This document shows, piece by piece, positions 1-10,090 of a stretch of DNA of 64,000 bases. The notes beneath the pieces were generated by a model that did no database searches, had not been told where the DNA came from, and was given only the letters and a program-made list of their open reading frames with translations. Source of the stretch: an uncultured Chitinophaga sp. (lineage in GTDB: Bacteria; Bacteroidota; Bacteroidia; Cytophagales; Cyclobacteriaceae); the NCBI GenBank assembly GCA_902168205.1, contig CABHOK010000002.1, positions 124,001 to 188,000 of the forward strand, in the 5' to 3' direction. Numbering within the stretch: the stretch's first letter is position 1; every line of letters starts with the position of its first letter. Made by a program: the position numbers and the translations under genes.

Positions 1-4
1 CCTG

Positions 5-3000
5 TTATGATTTGTATAACCACACGCGCATCAGCGAAAGCAGTTGCCGTGTATTTACAGGTTTGGTAACGTAGTCTGACATACCTGCTGCCAGACATTT
101 TTCTCGGTCTCCTTTCATCGCTTTCGCGGTTAAGGCGATGATGGGTAAGCGAGTATATTTACCCGACTTACGAATCGTTACGGTGGCTTCATATCCATCC
201 ATCTCCGGCATCATCACATCCATCAGAATGATATCGATCGATGGGTTTGCATTCAATACTTCAATAGCCTCTCTTCCATTTTCGGCTGTGAGACAAGTAA
301 GTCCTTCATCTTCCAGCACGTTGGTAAGCGAGTATATATTTCGCATGTCGTCATCTACAATCAATACGGTTTTACCATCGAGCACGGCATCCGACCGGTG
401 CAGCTTGCGGATTATATTCTGTTTCTCCTGCGGCAGGTTTGCTTCCACACGATGCAGAAACAAAGTTGTCTCATCGAGCAGACGTTCGTAGGAGTATACG
501 GTTTTTAAAACTACCGTGTTGGCGAGGCGCGTCAGTTTTTTGTTTTCTTCTTCGGTGAGGTCTTGTGCAGCGTATACAATAACCGGTATAGCATTGAGCT
601 GCTCGTTGGCTTTTATTTTTTCGAGTAAGGTGAAGCACGATGTATCGGGTAGACCCAGGTCTACAATAACACAGTCCACAGCATTTTCGGTCATCATATC
701 ATAGGCCTGTGTGCAGGAGTATGCCGCTATACAATGCACATCACCGTTGCCGATCATATCGCGCATGGCCTGGTTATCGAACTCGTTATTCTCTACGATC
801 AGCAATCGCTTGTATTTCCGATTGGCAAAATCTTCGAGTTTGTCGAATACATGTTGAAGGTCCTCTTTGCGGATTGGCTTCTTAATAAAATCAAACGCTC
901 CGAGTTTCATTGCTTCGCGTTTCATGCTATAGCCGGAGATGATCTGTATCGGTATGTGGCGCTGCTCCGGATCGCTCTTCAACTGTCGTATCACTTCCGT
1001 ACCATCCATGTCTGGCAATTTCATATCCAGCAGTATAGCATCGGGTTTATAGGCATGGGTGTAGTGCAGCGCGGTATTGCCATGATGTGAAATGACGCCC
1101 TTGTAATTTCGCTCTCGCACAAAAGCGAGTAGCACCTGCGCAAATTCTTTATCGTCTTCAATGATTAATACTCTGCGGCTATTCTCTGTCAGGGTATAGC
1201 GATCGTCTTCCGGTATATCTTCCTGTTCGAGTGATCGCTTGTCGATCTTTGGCAGTTCCTGTATATATTCCGGTATACGCGGTTTTGTTTCCGTGGTGGA
1301 TGTTTGTACCGTAGACGGTTGCTGTCTGCCCCCGGTATATATCAGCGGCAGGTAGAGCGTAAAGGTGCTTCCTTTACCTTCTTCACTTTCCAAGTGAATC
1401 TCGCCTCCGAGTAACCCGGAGAGTTCGCGGCAGATTGAAAGGCCGAGACCTGTGCCTCCGTATTTACGTTTATCCGTACTGTCTACCTGGCGAAACGCTT
1501 CGAAGATCATTTCCTGTTTGTCTTTCTGAATACCAATGCCTGTATCTGAAACCGAGAATGCTACAACGTCAGCGGTCTTATCCCAGGGTATATTTTGCAA
1601 GCGTACGTTGGCAGCAGGGGGATGTATACCGAGTTTTACTTCACCACCGGCCGGTGTAAACTTGAATGCATTGGACAGTAAATTTCGCAGGATCTGCACT
1701 ACGCGTTGTTTATCACTTTCAATAACTTTGTTATAGCCGGGAAGAACTTCAATTTTGAAATTGATGGATTTACTCTTCGCTACCTGCGAGAACATCATGG
1801 TTACATCATTATTCACTTCCACGAATGTGAACTTGTCAATGTCGATGTCCATCTTGCCGGCTTCTACTTTGGAAAGATCGAGTATATCGTTGATCAGGGT
1901 GAGCAGTTCGTTGCCGGAGTTATAGATTACATTGGCATACTTCAGTTCTTTTTCAGTGAGCGAGTTGTTTTTGTTTTCCAGCAACAGCTGCGTGAGTATA
2001 AGTATACTGTTCAGCGGTGTGCGCAGTTCATGCGACATGTTGGCCAGGAACTCGGACTTATATTTACTCAACGATTCAAACTCCTGTGCCTGCGCTTCTA
2101 TCTCGCCCTTCGCTTTTTCAAGTTGTTGTTTTTCGTTTTCAAGCAGGTTGGCTTTTTCTTCCAGCAATGCGTTAGACTCCTGCAGTTCTTCCTGTTGTAC
2201 TTTGAGTTCTGCTTCTGATTTTTCAATGGACTCCAGTTTCTCCAGCAACTCATCGTTGAACTGGCGCAGCTCTTCCTGTTGTGATTCGAGTTCTTCTGCC
2301 TGATGTTGCGTTTCTTCCAGCAGCTCTTTCAGTCGCACGCGCGATTGTGAAGAGTTAAAGGCAATGGCGATCGAGTTGCCGATCATCTGCAAGTATTCTA
2401 TGTCAAGTGGCGTAAATGAATGTGTAGCCGCGATTTCGATTACACCTTTCACTTTGTTGATATAAAAGAAAGGGAATACGAGTATACTTTCCGGTACACC
2501 CTGCCCGGTGGAAGAAGTAATTTTGATATAGTCTTCCGGTACATCTTCCACCAATATATATTTCTTACTTTGTGCAGCTTGTCCTACCAGCGATTGTCCT
2601 AAAGCAAAAGATTCGCGGGCTGCTGCATTTTCCATTGCATAACTTCCGGTAAGGTAAAGTTGCCCGTTCTCTGCTAAATATAGCGCTCCCACCTGTGCCT
2701 TCAGGTATGCGGCAACGTGCCCGATAACATCGGTGGCCAGGTTGCGAACATCTTTTTCTTCACGCAGTATAGCGTTCAGTTCATGATTACCGGCCAGAAG
2801 CCATGCTCGTGTTTCTTTTTCCTGCGACAGCAGCAGCAGGTTTGTTTTCATGTTAACAAGCGCCTTGCCTAACGTGTCCTGTTCACTTCGAATCGCTTCA
2901 TCGGTTTGATAGTTGCCCTTGCCAATGGATTCTGCTAATTGGACATACCCTTTAAACACAGTAATCATGTTATTGAACGAACGGGCGAGCTGTCCCATTT

Positions 3001-4036
3001 CATCTTTGGAAGTTATATCCAATGTAAAATCTATATCACCGTGGGTAATGCGCTCGGTAGCTTCCTTCATCCGGTTCACGGAGTTGGTTATTTCTTTTAT
3101 GGAGAGAATTGAAATGATAATGAGTACGATAATGACAATGCCGGAGAGAAGTATATTCCGGAAATAGGCAGCCGCTATATCTTTGGCTTCTGCCTGGATA
3201 CTGGTGCGCATCATATCGAACGCCCGCAGGTCGCAGGTATGTAAGGCACCGATCGCAGCCGTTGTTTGTCGTTGCCATTCTTCTGCCGTGAGGCTTCCGG
3301 TAATGTGGCCTCGCATGAACGCGGAATCAATGGCAGCCTGCATGCGTATTACTGCCGGATTTTTGCTATAGGTGTTTTGGAAATAGTCCAGTAGCGCGGG
3401 CGTTGTGTAGTTCCTGAATTTGTGCAGGTTTATATCAAACTTCCCCTTGGTGGCCGCGAAGAATCCATATTCATTTTTTTGAAAACCCTGGTGCTGAATA
3501 ACGCGGTATAAATCGTTGCGTATGATGGACAAAAATTCACGGGCATATAGTACATACAGCGTACACTCCTGCTGATTTTTTATTTCCATGTTGGAGGCAT
3601 GTCGCCATACTTCGCTTATTTCATTGAGCAGCGCCAGGATGAGTGTATCTTTTCCGACTATCTGCAACGGGTCTCTTTGTTTGATTGTGCGGAGCAGCGA
3701 ATCGATTCGTTTGTTGGAAGGCCCGGTGTGATAAAAGAACTGCTCCAGGTCTGTCAGCGATTGGTTGGTCTGTTCCTGCAGGCGAAGGATCTCCGTTTTA
3801 TCTCCCTGTAGTGTGGTTGTCAGTATGGTAGCCAGGCCCTGTTCTTTCTGTATGTTGTGTATCAGGTTGGCAATCTTTTCAATAGCTTCCAGGTCTTGCG
3901 CAGTTTGGGCATTTATTTCCTGGTGTGCCCACTGAATGGCGATTGTCTTTTGAAGGAAATAAAGTACTACGGAAAAAGGAAGTATAGCTAACAGGATTAA
4001 TTTATTGCGAACAGAAAGGTTACTGAGAAATTTCAT
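5..4036 (-). CDS. Hybrid sensor histidine kinase with three receiver domains
   Basis: Inner-membrane hybrid kinase of 1343 residues. In order: membrane segment near 14-31, a periplasmic helical sensor region to about 290 resembling nitrate/nitrite-sensing (NIT) domains, second membrane segment about 295-315, HAMP to about 368, GAF about 428-558, a Gln/Glu-rich coiled coil to about 655, HisKA with the phospho-accepting His near 668 in MSHELRTPLN, HATPase with N box near 785 and GTGLGLS, then receivers at about 955-1075, 1075-1190 and 1220-1340. Receivers 1 and 3 have the acidic pair, the phospho-Asp (LLDMKLPD, LMDVMMPEMD) and the Lys. Receiver 2 has E-N in place of an acidic pair and Tyr where Thr/Ser is usual, so it is probably a weak or non-catalytic receiver. 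No output domain is present, so signalling should pass on by phosphotransfer. The gene is complete: its stop lies at 5-7. It is divergent from the related GAF protein at 4547. The ligand is unknown. Confidence 0.9.
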   Translation of the reverse strand: MKFLSNLSVRNKLILLAILPFSVVLYFLQKTIAIQWAHQEINAQTAQDLEAIEKIANLIHNIQKEQGLATILTTTLQGDKTEILRLQEQTNQSLTDLEQFFYHTGPSNKRIDSLLRTIKQRDPLQIVGKDTLILALLNEISEVWRHASNMEIKNQQECTLYVLYAREFLSIIRNDLYRVIQHQGFQKNEYGFFAATKGKFDINLHKFRNYTTPALLDYFQNTYSKNPAVIRMQAAIDSAFMRGHITGSLTAEEWQRQTTAAIGALHTCDLRAFDMMRTSIQAEAKDIAAAYFRNILLSGIVIIVLIIISILSIKEITNSVNRMKEATERITHGDIDFTLDITSKDEMGQLARSFNNMITVFKGYVQLAESIGKGNYQTDEAIRSEQDTLGKALVNMKTNLLLLSQEKETRAWLLAGNHELNAILREEKDVRNLATDVIGHVAAYLKAQVGALYLAENGQLYLTGSYAMENAAARESFALGQSLVGQAAQSKKYILVEDVPEDYIKITSSTGQGVPESILVFPFFYINKVKGVIEIAATHSFTPLDIEYLQMIGNSIAIAFNSSQSRVRLKELLEETQHQAEELESQQEELRQFNDELLEKLESIEKSEAELKVQQEELQESNALLEEKANLLENEKQQLEKAKGEIEAQAQEFESLSKYKSEFLANMSHELRTPLNSILILTQLLLENKNNSLTEKELKYANVIYNSGNELLTLINDILDLSKVEAGKMDIDIDKFTFVEVNNDVTMMFSQVAKSKSINFKIEVLPGYNKVIESDKQRVVQILRNLLSNAFKFTPAGGEVKLGIHPPAANVRLQNIPWDKTADVVAFSVSDTGIGIQKDKQEMIFEAFRQVDSTDKRKYGGTGLGLSICRELSGLLGGEIHLESEEGKGSTFTLYLPLIYTGGRQQPSTVQTSTTETKPRIPEYIQELPKIDKRSLEQEDIPEDDRYTLTENSRRVLIIEDDKEFAQVLLAFVRERNYKGVISHHGNTALHYTHAYKPDAILLDMKLPDMDGTEVIRQLKSDPEQRHIPIQIISGYSMKREAMKLGAFDFIKKPIRKEDLQHVFDKLEDFANRKYKRLLIVENNEFDNQAMRDMIGNGDVHCIAAYSCTQAYDMMTENAVDCVIVDLGLPDTSCFTLLEKIKANEQLNAIPVIVYAAQDLTEEENKKLTRLANTVVLKTVYSYERLLDETTLFLHRVEANLPQEKQNIIRKLHRSDAVLDGKTVLIVDDDMRNIYSLTNVLEDEGLTCLTAENGREAIEVLNANPSIDIILMDVMMPEMDGYEATVTIRKSGKYTRLPIIALTAKAMKGDREKCLAAGMSDYVTKPVNTRQLLSLMRVWLYKS

Positions 4037-4546
4037 TTGAACGGAGTTATAACTGAGCGTAAAAAATTCCCCATTTTATATTCTTGAAACGGTATAAGTA
4101 TATTTCTATGTATACCTATATCCGGTTTGGTGCGAATGTGTAAATGGTTAATCTCTACCGTTGTCGTTACGTGCCCTAATAGGCTCAACAGGCAACTTTA
4201 TTAAATCTAACAATCTGCCTTCGAAATGAAAAGAGATATTTTCAGCATTATACCATTGCTGCGGATGATTTGTGATGAAAATTCAAATTCATCGATAAGT
4301 AGCTGGATGACAATCTGCTGTGAGTTTAAACATTAAAGTGGAAAACATCCCCATAAAAATTAAAATGTGAATGACTGTTTTTGCATCTGTATACCCCATA
4401 ACCGTTCGGTATAAATACGGAATACTTTTTCTGTAAATAATCCAGAAGTTAATCACGATTAATGCAGGGTCTTCAATCCTGTGCTTCCCTTCATCTTTGT
4501 AAGACACTATAACTATAGCAGTGCAGTAGCGGGGCTTAACAGATCT
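4037..4546. other. Divergent intergenic region between two sensor genes
   Basis: About 510 bases lie between the start of the hybrid kinase and the most likely start of the GAF protein. The stretch is AT-rich, with TATA-containing strings around 4090-4130. I see no tRNA, no convincing small gene and no strong hairpin. Both promoters must lie here or just inside it. The one short reading frame inside it (4289-4507, minus) has no recognisable features and I do not call it. Confidence 0.5.
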
Positions 4547-6283
4547 ATGAAAATGAAGGAGTTTGGTAGAAGAAATATAATCACGGTTGCCATTGCGCTT
4601 GTAGGTACTTTACTGATCGTGAGTACGTTTTCGATTTTTCAGAATCGTAAAACAGTTATCCGGAACAACATCATCCGCAAAGAGTCTGACACACTTGTTA
4701 GTTATACCAATGCGCTTGTAAGCTATTATTTACATAATCTGGATTTGGGCATACGCGCTTACGGAGCAACCGGAGATGAAGAGATGAAAGGACCGATGGA
4801 GGCTGCGCTTGTCGATCGTGACAGTATGTTCCATACGTTGGAGGTGGGGCTGCAGGCTCAGTCGTATGATGTTACTGAACTGCGCGAACTGCAACGAGAA
4901 TTCGAGAAGTATGGCGACTATTGCCTGGAAATGGCTGCCTTGGTGAAGGTGGACAGCATGAAAACATTTCGTGAGATGCTCAGTAAAAATGAAGGCTTGC
5001 GCGTGTGGTTGCGTTGGAATGATATAGGCGTGAAGATCATCAACTTCGAAAAGAAAATGAACAAAGAGGCGGAGAACGAATATCAGGCCGCCCTGGACAA
5101 TAATCTATACCTGCAGTTTTTTATTCTGCTGATCGGTTTGCCAACGTTGATGTTCGTTATCACCAAAATCAAGAAAGATACCCGCGAACGTATCCGGTTG
5201 CTGAAGGAACTCGAGCTTAATAATCGTCAGTATGTTTTCAACCCGGGCGAGCAGGTTGAGTTTCATTCGCAGGAAGAAGTGATCGAACATTCCATTCGGA
5301 ATTTCCAGAATGCGAGTGAGTTTATTGATAGTATATCGCATGGCGAATATACTATAACATGGCCCGAGCTCAATGAAGGCAATCAGTCGCTGAATGAAGA
5401 CAACCTGGCGGGGCGTCTTACAAAAATGCGTGATCAGCTGCGGCAATTCAAAAAGGAAGAAGAGAAGCGATTGTGGAGCAATGAAGGTCTCACTAAGTTT
5501 TCCGAGATCGTACGCAACCACCAGCAAAACCTGGTAGAACTCTCCAATGAAATTGTACGGTTCCTGTCCAAATATCTGCAGGCGCAGCAATGCGGATTGT
5601 TTATACTCAATGACACAGGAGAGAAGCCTTACCTGGAACTGAAGGCATGCTATGCATACGACCGTAAAAAATTTACTGAACGCAAAATTGATATCGGTAT
5701 AGGACTGGTCGGACAGGCTTACCTGGAAGGTGAAACTACACTGCTCACCAAAGTTCCGAAAGGATATACCTATATTACGTCAGGCATAGGCGAAACATCA
5801 CCATCGTGTGTATTGATATTGCCGATGAAGTATAATGACAAGATCGAAGCGATCATTGAACTGGCTAGCCTGAAGAAATTTGAAGAACATGAAATAGCAT
5901 TTCTGGAGAAGGCAGGTGAGTTTGTGGCTGCCGCAGTACAGGGTGTAAGAACAACGGAGCGGATGCATACATTGCTGAGCACGTCACAGGAACAAACCGA
6001 AGCCATGCGTGCGCAGGAAGAAGAGATGCGGCAAAACATGGAAGAGCTATATTCTACCCAGGAAGAGATACAGCGAAGAGAGCAGGAAGCAGCGCAACGC
6101 ATATTACAGTTGGAAGAAGAGCAAAAAGTGTTGCAGCTAAAATTGCGACAGGAGGCGAGGCTCAACCAGGAGAATGAACTCAGGAACCAGGCATTAGCCA
6201 ATGCGTTGGAAAAATTAAAAGAGCGTGAAGAGATGCTGGTGCGCCAGCTTCAGCAAAAACAGGATTCGAACGGAAGCCGCTAA
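4547..6283 (+). CDS. Membrane-anchored GAF/coiled-coil sensor without output domain
   Basis: Protein of 578 residues from the ATG at 4547; an ATG two codons on is equally possible. The longer frame from 4481 would put a poor leader before the first membrane segment, so I reject it. Layout: membrane segment about 10-28, a roughly 155-residue helical periplasmic region similar in shape to CHASE3 or four-helix sensors, second membrane segment about 184-208, GAF about 320-470, then a long charged coiled coil to the end. There is no histidine kinase, GGDEF, methyl-accepting or DNA-binding domain. The GAF and following coil parallel those of the divergent kinase: both have GLVGQA or SLVGQA, a Y-I-(K/T)-I-T-S stretch and a hydrophobic E-I/L-A strand, then an EE(L/M)RQ coil. 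That suggests a paralogous sensor half that may act on the kinase through its coiled coil. The partnership is inference. Confidence 0.8.
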   Translation: MKMKEFGRRNIITVAIALVGTLLIVSTFSIFQNRKTVIRNNIIRKESDTLVSYTNALVSYYLHNLDLGIRAYGATGDEEMKGPMEAALVDRDSMFHTLEVGLQAQSYDVTELRELQREFEKYGDYCLEMAALVKVDSMKTFREMLSKNEGLRVWLRWNDIGVKIINFEKKMNKEAENEYQAALDNNLYLQFFILLIGLPTLMFVITKIKKDTRERIRLLKELELNNRQYVFNPGEQVEFHSQEEVIEHSIRNFQNASEFIDSISHGEYTITWPELNEGNQSLNEDNLAGRLTKMRDQLRQFKKEEEKRLWSNEGLTKFSEIVRNHQQNLVELSNEIVRFLSKYLQAQQCGLFILNDTGEKPYLELKACYAYDRKKFTERKIDIGIGLVGQAYLEGETTLLTKVPKGYTYITSGIGETSPSCVLILPMKYNDKIEAIIELASLKKFEEHEIAFLEKAGEFVAAAVQGVRTTERMHTLLSTSQEQTEAMRAQEEEMRQNMEELYSTQEEIQRREQEAAQRILQLEEEQKVLQLKLRQEARLNQENELRNQALANALEKLKEREEMLVRQLQQKQDSNGSR

Positions 6284-6340
6284 CGTGCTCCATTGGCATA
6301 CGTTGTGTCAAGACCTATACTACTAAACCACATCTATAGC

Positions 6341-6370
6341 ATGCAACTGTTCAGAAGTGAGCAGTTGCAT
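6341..6370 (+). terminator. Possible hairpin after the GAF sensor gene
   Basis: A perfect 9-base inverted repeat (ATGCAACTG at 6341-6349, CAGTTGCAT at 6362-6370) sits 57 bases after the GAF gene and is followed by a short T-rich stretch. The T run is weak, so termination is only possible. It also lies ahead of the permease gene and could be an operator. Confidence 0.35.
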
Positions 6371-6533
6371 TTCTATGAATGGGCACTTCGATTATCCGCC
6401 AGGCTATAGAAGCCATTTCAGCAGCGGAAAACGCATTTTTTATTGTGGCACCGGTTTCGTTCAGGTGATCGGGAATTACACGGCAGGCAATTATACTTGG
6501 TCGTGTGAGCGTAATCACTATATTCATACAACT

Positions 6534-8897
6534 ATGTTGAGACACAACTTGCTTCTCATTTACCGGAACTTTAAAAGATTCAAGAGTACATTTTTCATCA
6601 ATCTGCTCGGGCTTTCAACGGGGCTCGCCTGTACGTTGCTGATATACCTTTGGGTAAAGGATGAATTGAATGTTGACTCATTCTTTGAGAATGACGATCG
6701 GCTGTATGAGATAATGGAACACCGTGTAAAGACGGATGGTATCTGGACGGCCTATACTACATCCGGACCAACGGCCGAGACACTGGTAAATGAAATGCCG
6801 GAAGTTGCATACGCGGCTGCGGTAGGTCGCGTTGGTAAATCAACGGTGTCGGTAGACGATACGAATTTGCGCGAGGTGGGTAAACCGGTTGGTACGGACT
6901 TCTTCAGGATATTTTCGCATACGCTTTTAGTCGGAGAAAAGGATAAAGTACTCGCGGATAAAAACTCGATCGTGATCTCGGATGCACTGGCAATGCGATT
7001 GTTCAAGACAACCGAAAATATTATTGGAAAAACCATCGACCTCGATCATGAGTTGCAGCTTCATGTGTCGGGTATATTTAAGAAGATGCCAGGCAATGCA
7101 TCTGATCAGTTTGACTTTGTGTGGTCGTTCGAAAAATTCAAAGAGGGTAAAGAATGGCTAACAGGCTGGGGAAGTACATCTGCGCTTACCTACGTGCTGC
7201 TGAAGAAGGATGCATCAGTAGCTGCCTTTAACGAGAAGATAAAAGACCTGGTAAAGAAGAAGACCGATAACAACGTAACGCATCGTACGATGTTCGCCAA
7301 ACGATACTCGGAAATATACCTCTACAGTAAATATGAAAACGGAGTGCTTGTAGGCGGACGAATTACGTATGTAAAATTGTTTAGTGTTATTGCTGTATTT
7401 ATACTCATTATCGCTTGTATAAATTTCATGAACCTGTCTACTGCCAAGGCATCGCGCAGAATCAAAGAAGTGGGCATTAAAAAAGCGGTCGGAGCAGGAC
7501 GCAGAACATTGATCAGTCAATACCTGGGGGAATCGTTATTGCTGAGCTTCTTGTCATTGATGGTGGCGTTGCTGGTAGTGGATATAGCGTTGCCTCACTT
7601 CAATACGATTACGAATAAGAGTCTTACCCTTGATTTTGATTCTAACCTGATACTGGCCTTTACCGGCATAGCACTCTTTACCGGAATTATAGCGGGCAGT
7701 TACCCGGCTTTATACCTTTCTGGATTCAATCCGGCTACGGTGTTAAAGGGCAAGATCAACACGGTCGTAGGAGAATTGTGGGCACGCAAGGGACTCGTTG
7801 TTTTTCAATTTTCGCTTTCGGTGATCTTTATTGTCTCAGTACTGGTGGTATATAAACAGATTGTGTATGTACAATCCAGCAACCTCGGCTATAACAAAGA
7901 TAATATACTGTATTTTGGACGCGAGGGTAAACTGTGGGATGCCGGAACCCTGGAAAGCTTTTTAGCAGAGCTCCGAAATATACCGGGGGTTGCCGGGGCG
8001 TCTACGCTTAATCATGATTTTACCGGGCACATGAGTGGTACCTATGGTGTGAAGTGGGAAGGTAAAGATCCGGATGACGCCACCGAGTTCGAAAATTTTA
8101 CGGTGAACTATGATGTTATCGAGATGATGAACCTGAAGATGGCCGAAGGACGTACGTTTTCACAGCAGTTCGGCAGCGATAGTTCGAAGATCATTTTCAA
8201 CGAGAAGGCTATTGCTTTCATGGGGCTGAAAGATCCGATCGGTAAAACGGTGCAGTTGTGGGGACAAGACATGCAGATTGTTGGTGTGGTAAAAGATTTT
8301 CACTATGAGTCGCTGCATGAAAATCTCAAACCGGTGTTCTTCCGTCTGGCTCCACAAGACACTCATATTGTAATGACACGCCTTGCTGCAGGTCGTGAGA
8401 AAGAAACACTGGACCAGATCCAGAAACTATATCTCAAGTTTAATCCCGGTTTTATTTTCGAGTATACATTTCTGGATGCCGAATACCAGGCGCAGTATGC
8501 AGCCGAGCAACGCGTAGCTATACTTTCAAAATACTTTGCCGGGCTTGCTATTTTTATATCATGCCTCGGGTTGTTCGGGCTCGCAGCCTTTACGGCAGAA
8601 CGCAGACTGAAAGAAATCGGTATACGCAAAGTACTTGGTTCAAGCGAGTTGGGTATAATCTTTTTGTTGTCGGGCGACTTTACTAAAATGGTGGTGCTGG
8701 CAGTTGTCATCGCTATACCGGCCAGCTACATGTTGATAACGTATTGGCTGGGCGGCTTTGCGTATCGCATTCCGTTAACGTGGTGGTACTTTGCGCTGGG
8801 TGGTTTGCTGGCACTGCTTACGGCATGGCTCACAGTAGGCACACAGGCTATCAAAGCCGCGCGCGTTAATCCTGCCAAGTGTCTCAAAGACGAATAA
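6534..8897 (+). CDS. ABC transporter permease, MacB/FtsX type
   Basis: I place the start at the ATG at 6534, giving 787 residues; the frame is open back to 6357, but family members begin with this M-x-R-H/N-N-x-K-I-like leader just before the first membrane helix. Layout: helix near 20-41, periplasmic MacB-type domain, three-helix FtsX block about 280-430, a second periplasmic domain, and a second FtsX block near 665-785 with the typical RRLKEIGIRKVLG loop. The first block has the matching RRIKEVGIKKAVGA. Such double-FtsX permeases of about 790 residues are common in Bacteroidota and usually pair with a LolD/MacB-like ATPase for mechanotransmission or export of lipids, peptides or drugs. No ATPase gene is nearby, so the partner must be elsewhere. 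The substrate cannot be told. Confidence 0.88.
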   Translation: MLRHNLLLIYRNFKRFKSTFFINLLGLSTGLACTLLIYLWVKDELNVDSFFENDDRLYEIMEHRVKTDGIWTAYTTSGPTAETLVNEMPEVAYAAAVGRVGKSTVSVDDTNLREVGKPVGTDFFRIFSHTLLVGEKDKVLADKNSIVISDALAMRLFKTTENIIGKTIDLDHELQLHVSGIFKKMPGNASDQFDFVWSFEKFKEGKEWLTGWGSTSALTYVLLKKDASVAAFNEKIKDLVKKKTDNNVTHRTMFAKRYSEIYLYSKYENGVLVGGRITYVKLFSVIAVFILIIACINFMNLSTAKASRRIKEVGIKKAVGAGRRTLISQYLGESLLLSFLSLMVALLVVDIALPHFNTITNKSLTLDFDSNLILAFTGIALFTGIIAGSYPALYLSGFNPATVLKGKINTVVGELWARKGLVVFQFSLSVIFIVSVLVVYKQIVYVQSSNLGYNKDNILYFGREGKLWDAGTLESFLAELRNIPGVAGASTLNHDFTGHMSGTYGVKWEGKDPDDATEFENFTVNYDVIEMMNLKMAEGRTFSQQFGSDSSKIIFNEKAIAFMGLKDPIGKTVQLWGQDMQIVGVVKDFHYESLHENLKPVFFRLAPQDTHIVMTRLAAGREKETLDQIQKLYLKFNPGFIFEYTFLDAEYQAQYAAEQRVAILSKYFAGLAIFISCLGLFGLAAFTAERRLKEIGIRKVLGSSELGIIFLLSGDFTKMVVLAVVIAIPASYMLITYWLGGFAYRIPLTWWYFALGGLLALLTAWLTVGTQAIKAARVNPAKCLKDE

Positions 8898-9034
8898 GAC
8901 AAAGTCATGTACCGGATATATATCGGCTTGCCCCCTTGGTACGAATATCTGTATTAATTATGTCTGATAATTTTTAACTTCATGCGATCGGCATTTTGCT
9001 GGGCAATCGTGTTACGTTAAAAATTACAGACATC

Positions 9035-10078
9035 ATGGAATACAGACAACTGGGCGGCTCGGGATTACGCGTTCCCGTATTGAGTTTTGGTACAGCAACT
9101 TTCGGAGGCGATGGCGAATTCTTTAAGGCGTGGGGAGCAACACAAGTAGAAGAAGCCCGCCACCTTGTAAACATTTGTCTCGATGCCGGAGTAAATCTTT
9201 TCGATACCGCTAATGTATACTCTACCGGCATGTCAGAAGAAATACTGGGCAAAGCCATTGAAGGCAAACGTGACCAGGTGTTGATCTCTACCAAAGCTAC
9301 ATTTCCCATGAGCAAAGGTGTGAATGAGTATGGCTCTTCACGCTATCATTTGCTAAAAGCCTGTGAAGAAAGTCTGAAGCGTCTTAAAACCGATTATATT
9401 GATATATACCACCTGCACGGTTTCGATGCCAATACCCCGGTGGAGGAAACGCTCAACACCTTGAATACACTCGTGCAGAGTGGCAAAGTACGGTATATTG
9501 CCTGCTCTAATTTTTCAGGATGGCATCTGATGAAATCGCTTTCTATATCCGAACGTTACGGCTGGGCGAAATATATAGCGCATCAGGCATACTATTCATT
9601 GGTAAACCGTGATTTTGAATGGGAGTTGATGCCGCTGGGAATTGATCAACATGTTGGTACCATTGTATGGAGTCCATTGTCAGCAGGAAGATTGAGCGGT
9701 AAGTACAGACGCAACCAACCCATGCCGAAAGATGCACGCATCGCGCAGGGAGGAAGTCCGGTGCCAGCCTTTGCTGTGTCAGACGAAGTGTTCTACAATA
9801 TTATTGATGTACTGGACGAGATTGCCCGCGAAACAGGTAAGAGTATAGCACAGGTTTCACTCAACTGGCTGTTGCAAAGACCAACGGTAGCAAACATTAT
9901 TATCGGTGCGCGAAATGAAGAGCAGCTCAAGCAAAATCTCGGTGCAGTAGGATGGAACCTTACGCTGGAACAGGTGAAGCGACTCGATGCTGTCAGCGAA
10001 GTGCCAGTTATATACCCGTACTGGCACCAGCGCCAGTTTCCGGCTTTGAATGCCGCACCTAAATTATACCGCGACTAA
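9035..10078 (+). CDS. Aldo/keto reductase
   Basis: NADP(H)-dependent oxidoreductase of 347 residues from the ATG at 9035 (MEYRQLGGSGLRV, the standard beginning of this family); the extra 13 codons upstream look like leader. The catalytic tetrad of the aldo-keto reductase barrel is visible: Asp and Tyr in FDTANVYSTG near 56-61, Lys in ISTKATF near 86 and His in YHLHGFD near 126. The phosphate-binding C-terminal part with IIIGARNEEQLKQNL is intact. It resembles the YajO/voltage-channel beta-subunit-like branch acting on sugar aldehydes or small carbonyls, but the substrate is not readable. A ThuA-like gene follows 12 bases downstream, consistent with co-transcription and a role in carbohydrate use. 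Confidence 0.92.
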   Translation: MEYRQLGGSGLRVPVLSFGTATFGGDGEFFKAWGATQVEEARHLVNICLDAGVNLFDTANVYSTGMSEEILGKAIEGKRDQVLISTKATFPMSKGVNEYGSSRYHLLKACEESLKRLKTDYIDIYHLHGFDANTPVEETLNTLNTLVQSGKVRYIACSNFSGWHLMKSLSISERYGWAKYIAHQAYYSLVNRDFEWELMPLGIDQHVGTIVWSPLSAGRLSGKYRRNQPMPKDARIAQGGSPVPAFAVSDEVFYNIIDVLDEIARETGKSIAQVSLNWLLQRPTVANIIIGARNEEQLKQNLGAVGWNLTLEQVKRLDAVSEVPVIYPYWHQRQFPALNAAPKLYRD

Positions 10079-10090
10079 TTTTATAACAGG

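Noticed and set aside
1706-2218. 170-codon plus-strand frame opposite the hybrid kinase
   Set aside because: It is the complement of the kinase's HisKA and coiled-coil region; the composition (Phe/Leu/Cys-rich) is an antisense shadow.
4289-4507. 72-codon minus-strand frame in the gap between the two sensor genes
   Set aside because: No signal peptide, motif or supporting context; overlaps the probable promoter region.
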